Positions 17,434-26,492 of a stretch of DNA of 64,000 nucleotides are shown piece after piece. Both the position numbers and the translations under genes were made by a program. The stretch comes from Leptospiraceae bacterium. GTDB lineage: Bacteria > Spirochaetota > Leptospiria > Leptospirales > Leptospiraceae. The stretch spans positions 1,736,001 through 1,800,000 of the forward strand of contig JACKPC010000001.1 in assembly GCA_024233835.1 (NCBI GenBank), read 5' to 3'. The stretch's first letter is position 1. Each line of letters opens with the position of its first letter. Below the pieces are notes generated by a model that was given only the letters and a program-made list of their open reading frames with translations, did no database searches and had not been told where the DNA came from.

Positions 17434-17856
17434 ATGTTTTCCTTTCCTATTTTTCAGCTAATCCTCGATAATATGGAGTACATTCTTCTTGGTATCTTCC
17501 TGTTTTTTATTATCTATTATTCGATTCATCCTTTTCGCCTGCTACAACTGGTAGATTCTGTTACTTTTTATCTAAAAAGCTGGAATATCCTTTCTACCGA
17601 TGATAGGGTGAAGCAATTCTACTACATGGTCAGAAAAAAAACCGCTGTTCTCTTCTATAAAGAGTATACTGAAAAGGAATACTTTCAGAACTCCAAGGAT
17701 GATATTAATCGAACAATTTCGGATGCCCTTTCTGTTTTACCGGAGGGGAGTAGCGTGAAGGTCTTTACCGAAGAGTCGGATAATGATTTGCGGCAGGTAT
17801 TTGTCGTGAATGAAGAACCTTATATCACGGTTACTCTCGGCGAGTTGAGGAATTAG
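17434..17856 (+). CDS. Hypothetical membrane-anchored protein
   Basis: A 140-residue protein with one N-terminal transmembrane helix (residues 12-32, MEYILLGIFLFFIIYYSI) and a soluble C-terminal part. The ATG at 17434 has a GGAG 6 bp before it and is preferred to the in-frame TTG at 17422. No family recognised. Its stop abuts the stop of the convergent cyclase gene. Confidence 0.65.
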   Translation: MFSFPIFQLILDNMEYILLGIFLFFIIYYSIHPFRLLQLVDSVTFYLKSWNILSTDDRVKQFYYMVRKKTAVLFYKEYTEKEYFQNSKDDINRTISDALSVLPEGSSVKVFTEESDNDLRQVFVVNEEPYITVTLGELRN

Positions 17857-19809
17857 TTACTCTTCCTCAGCTTTTTGAGTATTTTTTAGTTTATCGTATA
17901 GTTCTTTAAATTCCTTGTTGGGTCTTTGCATTTTTCCCTTAAATGATAATTCCGGTTTTATTCCTTTCACGAAATACATTTCAATTCCATCTTTCTTGTT
18001 TTTTACTTCGATTTTTCCCCTGTATTCACAGACAAAAAAATCTTTCACCAGATCGTATGTGGTTCCTGAGATATTTACTTTTCCGATTTCTCCGGAATTT
18101 TCCATCCGGCTGGCTGTATTGACTGTATCTCCCCAGACATCATAGGCAAATTTTTTAGAACCTACAAGGCCGGCTACAAGAGGACCCGTGTGGATTCCGA
18201 GTCGCATTTCCCAGAAAGGATGTCCCTGTTCCTGTCGTATTTCTTTCATATATTCGGTATGCTGCATAAACTCAAGACCTGCCAGAACGCAATCAATTGC
18301 ATGAGTTTGATTTTCTTCGGGTATACCACCTGCGCACATAAAGGAATCTCCTATGGTTTTTAATTTTTCCAGACCTTTAGCTTCTGCGATATCATCGAAC
18401 TCTGTAAAATACATATTCAAAAGTACTAATAGTTCCATAGGACTCATTTTTTCTGAAAGGGATGTGAAATTTTGAAAATCAGAAAACATTACACTTACTG
18501 AGGGATAATACACCGGATCGTAAACATTATGGTTTCTTAATTCAGTAACCACTTTTTCCGGCAGGATATTTAAAAGAAGGCTCTCTGCTTCGAGGTAACT
18601 TTCTACGAGTTTATTTTTTTGTTCCTGGATTTCTTTCATAGCCGTCTTTAATTTTGTAATATCTCGAATGGCGGCGATACGTACTATACTTCCCATATAC
18701 GGAATATCTTTTGCTCGAATTTCTAAAGGAAAAATACTTCCGTCTTTTCGAATACCTTCTAATTCATAGCTTTCCTCGGCTTTTTCTTTTAAAAGTTTTC
18801 GGTAAGATTCTTTTGTAAAAAGTGTGGATAGATTGCTTCCGAATAATTCATCTCGTTCGTATCCGAATAGACTCGTAATAGCAAAATTGATTTCGAGGAT
18901 GATGTTATTCTTATGAACAATAATTCCTTCAAATTGAGATTCGGAAAGTGCTCGAAAACTTTCTTCGCTTTCCCTTATTTGTTCTTCATATTTTTTTTTT
19001 TCGGTAATATCCATATTTATAGCCAGATAGTTGTTAGTTATACCATTCTGGTCTTTTAAGGGAGTTATGTTTACCGATTCCCAGATGAGTTCTCCATTTT
19101 TTTTTCGATTTAGAAGTTCTCCACTCCAGATTTTACCGGATTTGATGGTATCCCAGAGATCAACATAAATGCCGGGAGGAGTTTTTCCTGACTTTAAGAT
19201 CCGACTATTTTTCCCTATGATTTCATTGAAAGTATAGCCGGTCACATCTGTAAAAGAAGTATTGATAAATTTTATTTTTCCTTCAAGGTCTGTTACCATG
19301 ATTGAGTTGGCACTCTGTTCTACAATTTGGCTAAAGAGTAATAATTCCTGTTCTAATAATTTATTTAAAGCTTTATCAAATTTTGATAAGGAAAGTTCAC
19401 TTTCTAATTGTCTTATCGATTGAGAAGTATTTAAGAAGTTTTGTACTTTTAAAGTAATCGTTTCTTCTAATATGGGTTCAAAGATATAATCTGAAGCCCC
19501 GGATTTATAAGCCATTAACTGTCTTTTTTCAGAAGGTTTATTATCAAAAATAAGAACCGGAACATCCCTTAAAAAAGGACTGTCTTTTATTTCTTTGCAG
19601 ATCTGGGGGAAATTCTCTATGTGAAAAAGAATAAGTAAATCTATATTTAGCTTGTGAATTCTTTCAGGAATCGTCTCTCCTATGGTTTCGAGTAATAATT
19701 TATGAGGATTTTTTTTTAGTTTGTGTATAAGAGAGTTGGCCTTGTTATCTTCTGGACGCATGATAATAATGGTTCTCTGTTTGTTTGACATTTTGATCCA
19801 GGAAGTCAT
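17857..19809 (-). CDS. Receiver-PAS-PAS-adenylate cyclase signalling protein
   Basis: This 650-residue cytosolic protein has a receiver-like domain (about 10-130, with DLLILFHIEN and SGASDYIFEP), two PAS domains (about 150-270, IVEQSANSIMVTDLEGKIKFIN; and 280-395, SQFEGIIVHKNN), a coiled-coil linker and a class III cyclase domain (about 435-610). The cyclase shows SVMFSDFQNFTSLSE (first metal Asp), KTIGDSFM (second Asp, with the ATP-selecting Lys) and YDVWGDTVNTASRM (ATP-selecting Asp, catalytic Asn and Arg). It is predicted to make cAMP. The receiver lacks a clear phospho-acceptor motif, so it may be degenerate. PAS/cyclase proteins are numerous in Leptospira. Confidence 0.9.
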   Translation of the reverse strand: MTSWIKMSNKQRTIIIMRPEDNKANSLIHKLKKNPHKLLLETIGETIPERIHKLNIDLLILFHIENFPQICKEIKDSPFLRDVPVLIFDNKPSEKRQLMAYKSGASDYIFEPILEETITLKVQNFLNTSQSIRQLESELSLSKFDKALNKLLEQELLLFSQIVEQSANSIMVTDLEGKIKFINTSFTDVTGYTFNEIIGKNSRILKSGKTPPGIYVDLWDTIKSGKIWSGELLNRKKNGELIWESVNITPLKDQNGITNNYLAINMDITEKKKYEEQIRESEESFRALSESQFEGIIVHKNNIILEINFAITSLFGYERDELFGSNLSTLFTKESYRKLLKEKAEESYELEGIRKDGSIFPLEIRAKDIPYMGSIVRIAAIRDITKLKTAMKEIQEQKNKLVESYLEAESLLLNILPEKVVTELRNHNVYDPVYYPSVSVMFSDFQNFTSLSEKMSPMELLVLLNMYFTEFDDIAEAKGLEKLKTIGDSFMCAGGIPEENQTHAIDCVLAGLEFMQHTEYMKEIRQEQGHPFWEMRLGIHTGPLVAGLVGSKKFAYDVWGDTVNTASRMENSGEIGKVNISGTTYDLVKDFFVCEYRGKIEVKNKKDGIEMYFVKGIKPELSFKGKMQRPNKEFKELYDKLKNTQKAEEE

Positions 19810-20020
19810 AGATTTATTAATGGGACTGTGCCCCTTCTTTACTTTCGAGTTACCCTATCCTGTATTTAAAAGATGTCAATAAAAAGTTGATTTAATCTGG
19901 AAAACTTGAGCTTATTTAACGGTATTTATTAATTTTTAGAAAATCCTTGCAAATCCAGCTTTATCAGGAAATGTAGCGCCCGAACAATGTAAAAGAAATT
20001 TTGCAGATAGGAGAGTACTG

Positions 20021-21718
20021 ATGATTTTATTTCATCCCAATCAACCTGATTTCTCTCATCTTGATGAGAAATCTAAGGAGTTGATGGTAAAAACTATAGA
20101 ATTTTTTGAAAAGAAGGGTAAGGTAAAGCTCAAACATGATGATCATGAGAGGGTCTGGTATGCAGATTTTTTAGAATTCCAGAAGCAGGCCCAGGCTTTT
20201 GCGACTCTTATGACACCCTCCGGCTATGGAGCATCCGATTCCCGTTGGGATAGTAGCCGGAACTGTAATTTTAGCGAGATACTGGGTTTTTATGGTCTGG
20301 CGTACTGGTATACCTGGCAGGTTTCCATGTTGGGTCTCGGACCTATCTGGAACAGTAAAAACGAGGATATGAGAAAGAGAGCAGCCCAGTATTTACAGGA
20401 AGGAGAAATTTTTGCTTTCGGTCTTTCGGAAAAAGAGCACGGTGCTGATTTAATCGGAACCGATATGATGCTGGAAAAAAAAGCAGACGGAACTTATATA
20501 GCAGATGGTGATAAATACTACATTGGTAATGCGAATAAAGCAGCTATGGTTTCCGTTTTCGGCAAAATGAAAGATAGCGGTCAATACGTTTTCTTTGTAG
20601 CCGATGCAAGAAGACCGGATTATAAACTGATTAAAAATACAACCAATTCTCAAAACTATGTAGCTGAATTTTTGCTGGAAAATTATCCTGTAGCTTCTAA
20701 TGAAATCCTGGATATGGGAAGAGATGCCTGGGATTCTTCTCTTTCTACTATTGCATATTGTAAATATAACCTTGGCTGGGCTTCTGTCGGGATGTCTACC
20801 CATGCTCTTTATGAGGCTCTAAATCATGCTTCTAAAAGAAAGTTATACAATATGTACGTAACAGATTTTCCTCATGTGAAGCAGCTTTTTGTAGATGCAT
20901 ATTCCCGGCTTGTCGCCATGAGATTATTTACTGCTCGCGCCAGTGACTATATGAAATCGGCTTCAGCAGAGGATAGACGTTACCTTCTGTATAACCCTAT
21001 GGTGAAAATGAAAGTCACTATGCAGGGAGAAGAAGTAGTCAATTTAATCTGGGATGTGATTGCTGCTAAGGGTTTTGAAAAAGACATGTTCTTCGAAATG
21101 GCCGCAAGAGATATTCGGGCCTTGCCGAAATTAGAAGGTACCGCACATGTAAACATGATTCTTATTAATAACTTTATCCAGAGTTTCCTTTTTGAGTCCA
21201 AAGAATACCCGGAAGTTCCATTCCAGGAAAAATCGAATGATGAGTTTTTATTCAATCAGGGTGCTACTACGAAAGGCCTGAAGAATATTCTATTTCATGA
21301 TTATAATCTGGCTTATGCTAAAAAAGATCTTCCGAATATTCGAGTTTTCAAAGAACAAATTGATACATTAAAATATTTCCTGAAAGATAGTCCGCTCGAA
21401 AAAGCACAAACAAGAGATATTGATTTCATGTTGCCTTTCGGTGAGATTTTTACTCTGATTCCTTACGGTCAATTAGTCATTGAAAATGCGATTCATACCA
21501 ATCTGCCCGATGAGATTCTGGATCAGATTTTCGATTTCATGGTCAGGGATTTCTCTAAGTATGCTTTACAGGTTTATTCTAAACCTTCTGCAACCGGAAA
21601 GCAGCTTGAAAATCTTATGAAAATGATTAAGAAGCCCATTACAGACGAAAATAGATACAATAAGGTCTGGCAGGAACACGTCTTTACTCTTGCCGGCGTT
21701 TATGAAATGAAACCATAA
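20021..21718 (+). CDS. Acyl-CoA dehydrogenase family protein
   Basis: This 565-residue FAD-dependent enzyme has the middle-domain sequence FAFGLSEKEHGADLIGT (FAD/acyl-CoA binding, the usual ALTEPxxGSD position) and the C-terminal RDIRALPKLEGTAHVNM, whose LEGT segment matches the position of the catalytic Glu in medium-chain enzymes. It is longer than typical (about 380-400) because of extra N- and C-terminal regions. A good ribosome site (AGGAGAG) precedes the ATG. It likely oxidises acyl-CoA in beta-oxidation, consistent with Leptospira's use of fatty acids. Substrate chain length cannot be told. Confidence 0.88.
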   Translation: MILFHPNQPDFSHLDEKSKELMVKTIEFFEKKGKVKLKHDDHERVWYADFLEFQKQAQAFATLMTPSGYGASDSRWDSSRNCNFSEILGFYGLAYWYTWQVSMLGLGPIWNSKNEDMRKRAAQYLQEGEIFAFGLSEKEHGADLIGTDMMLEKKADGTYIADGDKYYIGNANKAAMVSVFGKMKDSGQYVFFVADARRPDYKLIKNTTNSQNYVAEFLLENYPVASNEILDMGRDAWDSSLSTIAYCKYNLGWASVGMSTHALYEALNHASKRKLYNMYVTDFPHVKQLFVDAYSRLVAMRLFTARASDYMKSASAEDRRYLLYNPMVKMKVTMQGEEVVNLIWDVIAAKGFEKDMFFEMAARDIRALPKLEGTAHVNMILINNFIQSFLFESKEYPEVPFQEKSNDEFLFNQGATTKGLKNILFHDYNLAYAKKDLPNIRVFKEQIDTLKYFLKDSPLEKAQTRDIDFMLPFGEIFTLIPYGQLVIENAIHTNLPDEILDQIFDFMVRDFSKYALQVYSKPSATGKQLENLMKMIKKPITDENRYNKVWQEHVFTLAGVYEMKP

Positions 21719-21728
21719 AAACAATGCA

Positions 21729-21750
21729 GGCGACCCTTCGGAGGGTCGCC
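21729..21750. terminator. Bidirectional hairpin terminator
   Basis: A perfect 9-bp GC-rich stem GGCGACCCT/AGGGTCGCC around a TCGG loop lies between two convergent genes (stops at 21718 and 21761). It would fold in both transcripts. Confidence 0.75.
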
Positions 21751-21760
21751 TACTGGGGTT

Positions 21761-23176
21761 CTAAATTTCTTCTTCGGGCTTTAAGATGCGAATTTTTGTT
21801 TTAAGTTTATCTTTGATTGCTTCTTCCGGACAGACGATGATGGTTTTGAGTTTGGATGGTTCTAAGTAAAGTTTTCCAACTCTTTTTAAGTCTTCCAGTT
21901 TTACTGCTCGAATGCTTTCTCTATAAGTTTTTAAATAATTTTCCGGCATTTTGTCTTCATCAAATCGCACCTGGTTATTCACAATTCGGTTGTTATTTGC
22001 AAATAAAAAAACGAACTGGTTGATAATCGCAGTTTTTGCTTTTTCTAATTCAGCTTCTTTTATATTCTCTATAGTTTCGGAACTTAAGATTTTTTTCATC
22101 AAATCGATTACTTCTAAAAGACTGGAATTCTTGGTCATTACATAAGCATAAAAAACTCCATATTCGGCTTTGAATGAAGGGTAGCTACTGGCCGAATAGG
22201 CCAGACCCCTATCAACCCTTATCTGTTGCATCATATAAGAGTTGAAACCACTTCCACCGAGGATGTAATTCAAGAGTTGAATGGGGAAGAAATCCGGATG
22301 GTTATGCTGTGGTAAAATCCCGGTCATTAAAACCATAGATTGATTTACATCTTTATTTATCACATAGGCTTGAATGGGATCATTCTGGAAGTTACCTAAA
22401 ATTTTAGAATATTCTAATTTTTCATCAATCGGCTCTGCTCCGAGTTTCTTGCCCGGAGAAAATATAGTTTTAATTTTTTCTTTTAATTTAGATTCATCTA
22501 AGAGGCCGGTTACTTTGATGATTTTATTTTTGTGAGTTTTTATTGCGTTCCAATAGTTTAACAAATCCTCTTTTTTTATTTTATTAACTGTTTCCAGGTT
22601 TTCCGATTTTCCGAGAGATAAACCTTTAAAGAGTACTTCATCAGCTTTTCTAAATATAAGGTTTTCTGTTCTATCATTTCTACGGCGAATGGATTCAATC
22701 ATATCTCGTTTAGCTTTTGCAAAGGCTGTGTCTGTCAGGGCGGGCTTATTAATCAGTTCATCAATTAAAGTTAGAACTTCCTCCTGGTCTTTCGTGAGAA
22801 AGGATAGACGAAGGGTAATGGTATCATAGCCGGCAGAAATACCGAGTTGTGCTCCCAGGGCTTCCAGACGGGAAAGGAGCTTTTCACCCGGCAAGGATTC
22901 AGAACCACCAAATTTTAGTGTACTGGCCAGCAGGGAAGGTATTTCAATAAGTGGACTTGATTTCATGCCACCATAAATAGAAATACTGACATAGGCAATC
23001 GGAAAGTCTTCTGATAAGAGAGAGTAATAAGTAATCTTATCATCTAACTTTTCCTTATGAGCTTCCGGTATATTAAACTGTAGTTCTTTAAACTTTAAAT
23101 CGGAGATGAGATCTGATTTAGCAAAAAGTAAATTAGGTAATAATGTGATTATTAGTGTGAATAGAATACGTTTCAT
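21761..23176 (-). CDS. M16-family peptidase-like subunit, non-catalytic
   Basis: This 471-residue secreted protein (signal peptide about 1-19, LFTLIITLLPNLLFA) has the M16 fold but lacks the HxxEH zinc motif: the equivalent region reads IPSLLASTLKFGG. It keeps the C-terminal arginine/tyrosine stretch (GFNSYMMQQIRVDRGLAYSAS), typical of the inactive partner in heterodimeric M16B enzymes. Its start overlaps the stop of the catalytic subunit gene by 4 bp, so they are co-translated and probably dimerise in the periplasm. Substrates are probably peptides; not determinable. Confidence 0.88.
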   Translation of the reverse strand: MKRILFTLIITLLPNLLFAKSDLISDLKFKELQFNIPEAHKEKLDDKITYYSLLSEDFPIAYVSISIYGGMKSSPLIEIPSLLASTLKFGGSESLPGEKLLSRLEALGAQLGISAGYDTITLRLSFLTKDQEEVLTLIDELINKPALTDTAFAKAKRDMIESIRRRNDRTENLIFRKADEVLFKGLSLGKSENLETVNKIKKEDLLNYWNAIKTHKNKIIKVTGLLDESKLKEKIKTIFSPGKKLGAEPIDEKLEYSKILGNFQNDPIQAYVINKDVNQSMVLMTGILPQHNHPDFFPIQLLNYILGGSGFNSYMMQQIRVDRGLAYSASSYPSFKAEYGVFYAYVMTKNSSLLEVIDLMKKILSSETIENIKEAELEKAKTAIINQFVFLFANNNRIVNNQVRFDEDKMPENYLKTYRESIRAVKLEDLKRVGKLYLEPSKLKTIIVCPEEAIKDKLKTKIRILKPEEEI

Positions 23177-24795
23177 TTTTTCTCCTTTTCTTCTTTATCT
23201 TTACGGGAATCTATAAGCTTTCCTACCGTCACATTATCACGGGTTAAATATTTTCGGCTTACTCTCTGTAAGTCTTCTTTTTTTACCTTGTTTAAAATGC
23301 TGTAAGATTTAAATAAGTTCGCCCAATCTCCGGTGATGATTTCATAATAGCTGAGTACATCGGCAAGGGTTCCATTATTGTCGATTCCCCTGAAGAAATC
23401 AGCTATGAGCTTATTTTTGACTTTTTCGATTTCTTCATCGCTTACTTCCCCTTTTTGGATTTTTTCGATTTCTTCCCAGATGGATTTTTCCAGGGTCTCT
23501 GTGTCTGTGTCTGTGTTGGGTCTTATCATGATAGTAAATAGATTGGAATATCTTTCCCCCGGATCTCCATTCCAGGCATTGACACTCAGAGCTGATTTGT
23601 CATTCAAAATAATTCGTTTGAAGAGTCGGCTGTCGGTTCCTCCGGTCAGGATCATATTTAAAATATCAAATGCATTATTGTCCGGATGGGGAAAAGCGGG
23701 TTTATGCCAGCCCATGAGCATAATCGGACTACTGGGGAATTTGACTGTAAAACGTTTTTCTCCCATACTTTCGATTTCTTTAATGCGCATTTGTGTTGTT
23801 TTACCGGAAGGTTGTAGGGAAGAAAAATACTTTCGAACAATTCTCTCTGTCTCTTCAAAATTCAGATCTCCTACAATAGAGATAACCATATTATCGGGCG
23901 AATAATGTTCCTTGAAAAAGTTTTCCGTCTCTGCTATATCCAGAAATGGGATGTTAGATGGATAGCCAATTACCGGCATTCTATAAGGATGTCTATCAAA
24001 AGCTACACTCAAATATTTTTCACGTAAAACCCCAAATCCCTGGTTTTCCACGCGCATCCTTCTCTCTTCCATAATCACATCTCTTTCGGTATAATACTCA
24101 CGCAAAATAGGGTTACGCAGTCTGTCCGATTCGATTCTTGCCCAGAGTTCGAGACGATTAGCCGGTAGCTCGATTTGGTAATTAGTTACATCGTGAGTAG
24201 TATAGGCATTGAAATGAACCTGACCGTTTTGAGTATAGATCAGGTTATCTTCTGACTTTATAATATACTTATTTTGAATCATCTGGTAAACTTTTAGACT
24301 TTTCTCATGATTTTGAATTTCTTTTTCAATTTCATCGGGAACTTCTTCTCCGATTTGAGTATATTCACGGGCTTTTAATCTTAGTATATCGAGCTTCTGA
24401 CCGTATTGTTGGATGAGTTGCAGATAACGCTCTTCTTTTTCATAATCAAGAGTTCCGATATTTTTTGTACCTTTAAACATCATGTGTTCGAGTAGATGAG
24501 CGGTGCCTGCCATTTCCGGGGTTTCATCTACAGAACCGGCTTTGAACTTGATATATAAGGCAAGAGTAGGGGAAGCGGTTCTTTTCATCATGATAAGTGT
24601 GAGTCCATTTTGTAGACTTACTTTTTTTACGGTTTTTTGTAAGCGTCCACTTATCTCTTCAAATAGGTCTTTAGGGTAAAGAATACCTATCGGAAGGAGA
24701 AGTCCTAAAAGAAAAATCAATGCGTTCTTATACAAATCTATTATTCTCCGTCGTTTTTTTGCAGTATTTGATCTCGCGTCTTTGCTGTCTTTCAT
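23173..24795 (-). CDS. M16-family zinc metallopeptidase, catalytic subunit
   Basis: This 540-residue protein has the inverted zinc motif HLLEHMMF (HxxEH) at about residue 105, preceded by AGTAHLLEH, and a downstream glutamate region (YTERDVIMEERRMRVEN) expected to complete the zinc site. A hydrophobic N-terminal segment (about 25-42) suggests export. It is translationally coupled to the non-catalytic partner. It belongs to the pitrilysin/processing-peptidase-like M16B group that degrades or processes periplasmic peptides. Normal length with an N-terminal insertion between the motif and the Glu region. Confidence 0.9.
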   Translation of the reverse strand: MKDSKDARSNTAKKRRRIIDLYKNALIFLLGLLLPIGILYPKDLFEEISGRLQKTVKKVSLQNGLTLIMMKRTASPTLALYIKFKAGSVDETPEMAGTAHLLEHMMFKGTKNIGTLDYEKEERYLQLIQQYGQKLDILRLKAREYTQIGEEVPDEIEKEIQNHEKSLKVYQMIQNKYIIKSEDNLIYTQNGQVHFNAYTTHDVTNYQIELPANRLELWARIESDRLRNPILREYYTERDVIMEERRMRVENQGFGVLREKYLSVAFDRHPYRMPVIGYPSNIPFLDIAETENFFKEHYSPDNMVISIVGDLNFEETERIVRKYFSSLQPSGKTTQMRIKEIESMGEKRFTVKFPSSPIMLMGWHKPAFPHPDNNAFDILNMILTGGTDSRLFKRIILNDKSALSVNAWNGDPGERYSNLFTIMIRPNTDTDTETLEKSIWEEIEKIQKGEVSDEEIEKVKNKLIADFFRGIDNNGTLADVLSYYEIITGDWANLFKSYSILNKVKKEDLQRVSRKYLTRDNVTVGKLIDSRKDKEEKEKK

Positions 24796-24881
24796 AAAAA
24801 AAGGAGGATGGTAAAATTTAGATGAAATGATTTAGATATTTTTTCTTTGCAAACTTACAATCTACAAAAAAATTTGTTTAT

Positions 24882-26492
24882 ATGGATGAAATTATTAAAT
24901 TGTCAATTAATTTTAAAATCTCAAATCTGTTTATTACTTTTCTTGTGATTGTCATCGGACTATTATTCGGAAAGTTAAAGGTAAAGAATGTAGGTTTCGG
25001 TAGTTCAGGTGTTTTAATCATCGCCATGATAGCCGGTTATCTCTATAATATTCCTTCTTCCCAGGAACTTCAACATCTTGGAATTGTGCTTTTTTTACTT
25101 GCGGTTGGTTCGGAAGCCGGTCCCAGTTTTTTTCGATCCTTTAAGAAGCAGGGAAAAATTTTCATATCGATGGTATTTGTTCTGCTTTTAACAGCGGGTA
25201 TTACGATGATCGCCGGTCTTTTAATTACGGGCATACCGGTAGATCTGGGATTGGGACTTTTTGCAGGAGCATTTACATCCACACCGGCTCTGGTGAGTGC
25301 AACACAATTTGCAAACAAAAACCATGTGGTTATGGGATACGGTATTGCCTATCCTTTCGGACTTTTAACCGCTATTATCTTTATTCATGCTTCTTTAAAG
25401 ATTTTTCAAAAGCGAATGATTGAAGAGGGAGATAAAAAATCTATTATCTATACCTCTATTCACAAGATTGAAAATGCAGAATTCGATAAAAAACAGATTA
25501 AGGATATTTCATTATTTAGCGACAATGAGGTTATTGTCTCAGCCATTAAACGGGATAATAATATAATGGCGGTGAATTCTACTACAATTTTACTTTTAGG
25601 AGATCTGCTTCGTCTGGAAGGAAAGAAAGATGCGGTGAATGAAGTTGGCTCTATTTTTGGAAAACGAATCGAAGAGATGTTCACAGCCGGAGGAGGAGAT
25701 CTGGATACCCGTTCTATTGTAGTTGAAAACCTTTCCGTAATTAATAAGTCTTTTAAAGAATTACAGATTCGCATGAAATATAACGCATCTATTACCAAAG
25801 TCATTCGTTCGGGTTTTGAAATTTATCCTAAATCGGATCTAACATTAGAATATGATGATATAGTAGAAGCTGTGGGTTCGCCTTATCAACTGGATCAATT
25901 GGAATTATACCTGGGTCATAAACATCATACGGTTCAACCCAAGGTGGATATATTATCCATTACTGTAATGTTATTTTTTAGTTTTTTGGTAGGAGGAATT
26001 TTTTTCCCGATTCCTTTTTTGGGAGATTTTTCTCTCGGCCTTGCGGGTGGGGCTCTCATTACCGGTTTAACTTTCGGGCATTTCGGTCGAATCGGTCGTT
26101 TTATCGGTCGTTTTCCTATGGAATCAACTCGTACATTAAAAGAATTAGGTCTGGCCATGTTTTTTGTGCAGGTGGGGATTCGAACCGGGCACTCTATTGT
26201 GAATGGAATCAATTATAACACAATATATTATATTCTTTTCGCAGTAACTCTTTCTTTAATTCCCATGACGATAAGCTTTTATTACGGAAACAGATTTTTA
26301 AAATTATCCCTGGTGGAATGTTTTGGAGTTATATGCGGTGGGATGACTTTTACTGCCGGACTTGATATTATTCGTGAGGTAGATTCTTCTGATAAACCGG
26401 TCATTGCTTATTCTTCAGTATATCCTATATCTCTAATATTAGTTATATTTTTAGTTCAGGGAATCAATGTGATTATGAAAATGGTTTCCTGA
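24882..26492 (+). CDS. AAE-family transporter (AspT/YidE-like) with TrkA-C domains
   Basis: This 536-residue membrane protein has about five N-terminal helices (to residue ~185; LFLLAVGSEAGPSFFRSF and GAFTSTPALVSATQFANK are hallmark loops), two cytoplasmic TrkA-C (RCK-C) domains (about 195-270 and 275-350), and a second set of helices (355-536; GLAGGALITGLTFGHFGRIG, FVQVGIRTGHSIV). This layout defines the aspartate:alanine exchanger/YidE family. The substrate cannot be assigned from sequence. Its stop overlaps the start of the hybrid kinase gene by 1 bp, so the two are probably coupled and the kinase may control or sense its activity. Confidence 0.88.
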   Translation: MDEIIKLSINFKISNLFITFLVIVIGLLFGKLKVKNVGFGSSGVLIIAMIAGYLYNIPSSQELQHLGIVLFLLAVGSEAGPSFFRSFKKQGKIFISMVFVLLLTAGITMIAGLLITGIPVDLGLGLFAGAFTSTPALVSATQFANKNHVVMGYGIAYPFGLLTAIIFIHASLKIFQKRMIEEGDKKSIIYTSIHKIENAEFDKKQIKDISLFSDNEVIVSAIKRDNNIMAVNSTTILLLGDLLRLEGKKDAVNEVGSIFGKRIEEMFTAGGGDLDTRSIVVENLSVINKSFKELQIRMKYNASITKVIRSGFEIYPKSDLTLEYDDIVEAVGSPYQLDQLELYLGHKHHTVQPKVDILSITVMLFFSFLVGGIFFPIPFLGDFSLGLAGGALITGLTFGHFGRIGRFIGRFPMESTRTLKELGLAMFFVQVGIRTGHSIVNGINYNTIYYILFAVTLSLIPMTISFYYGNRFLKLSLVECFGVICGGMTFTAGLDIIREVDSSDKPVIAYSSVYPISLILVIFLVQGINVIMKMVS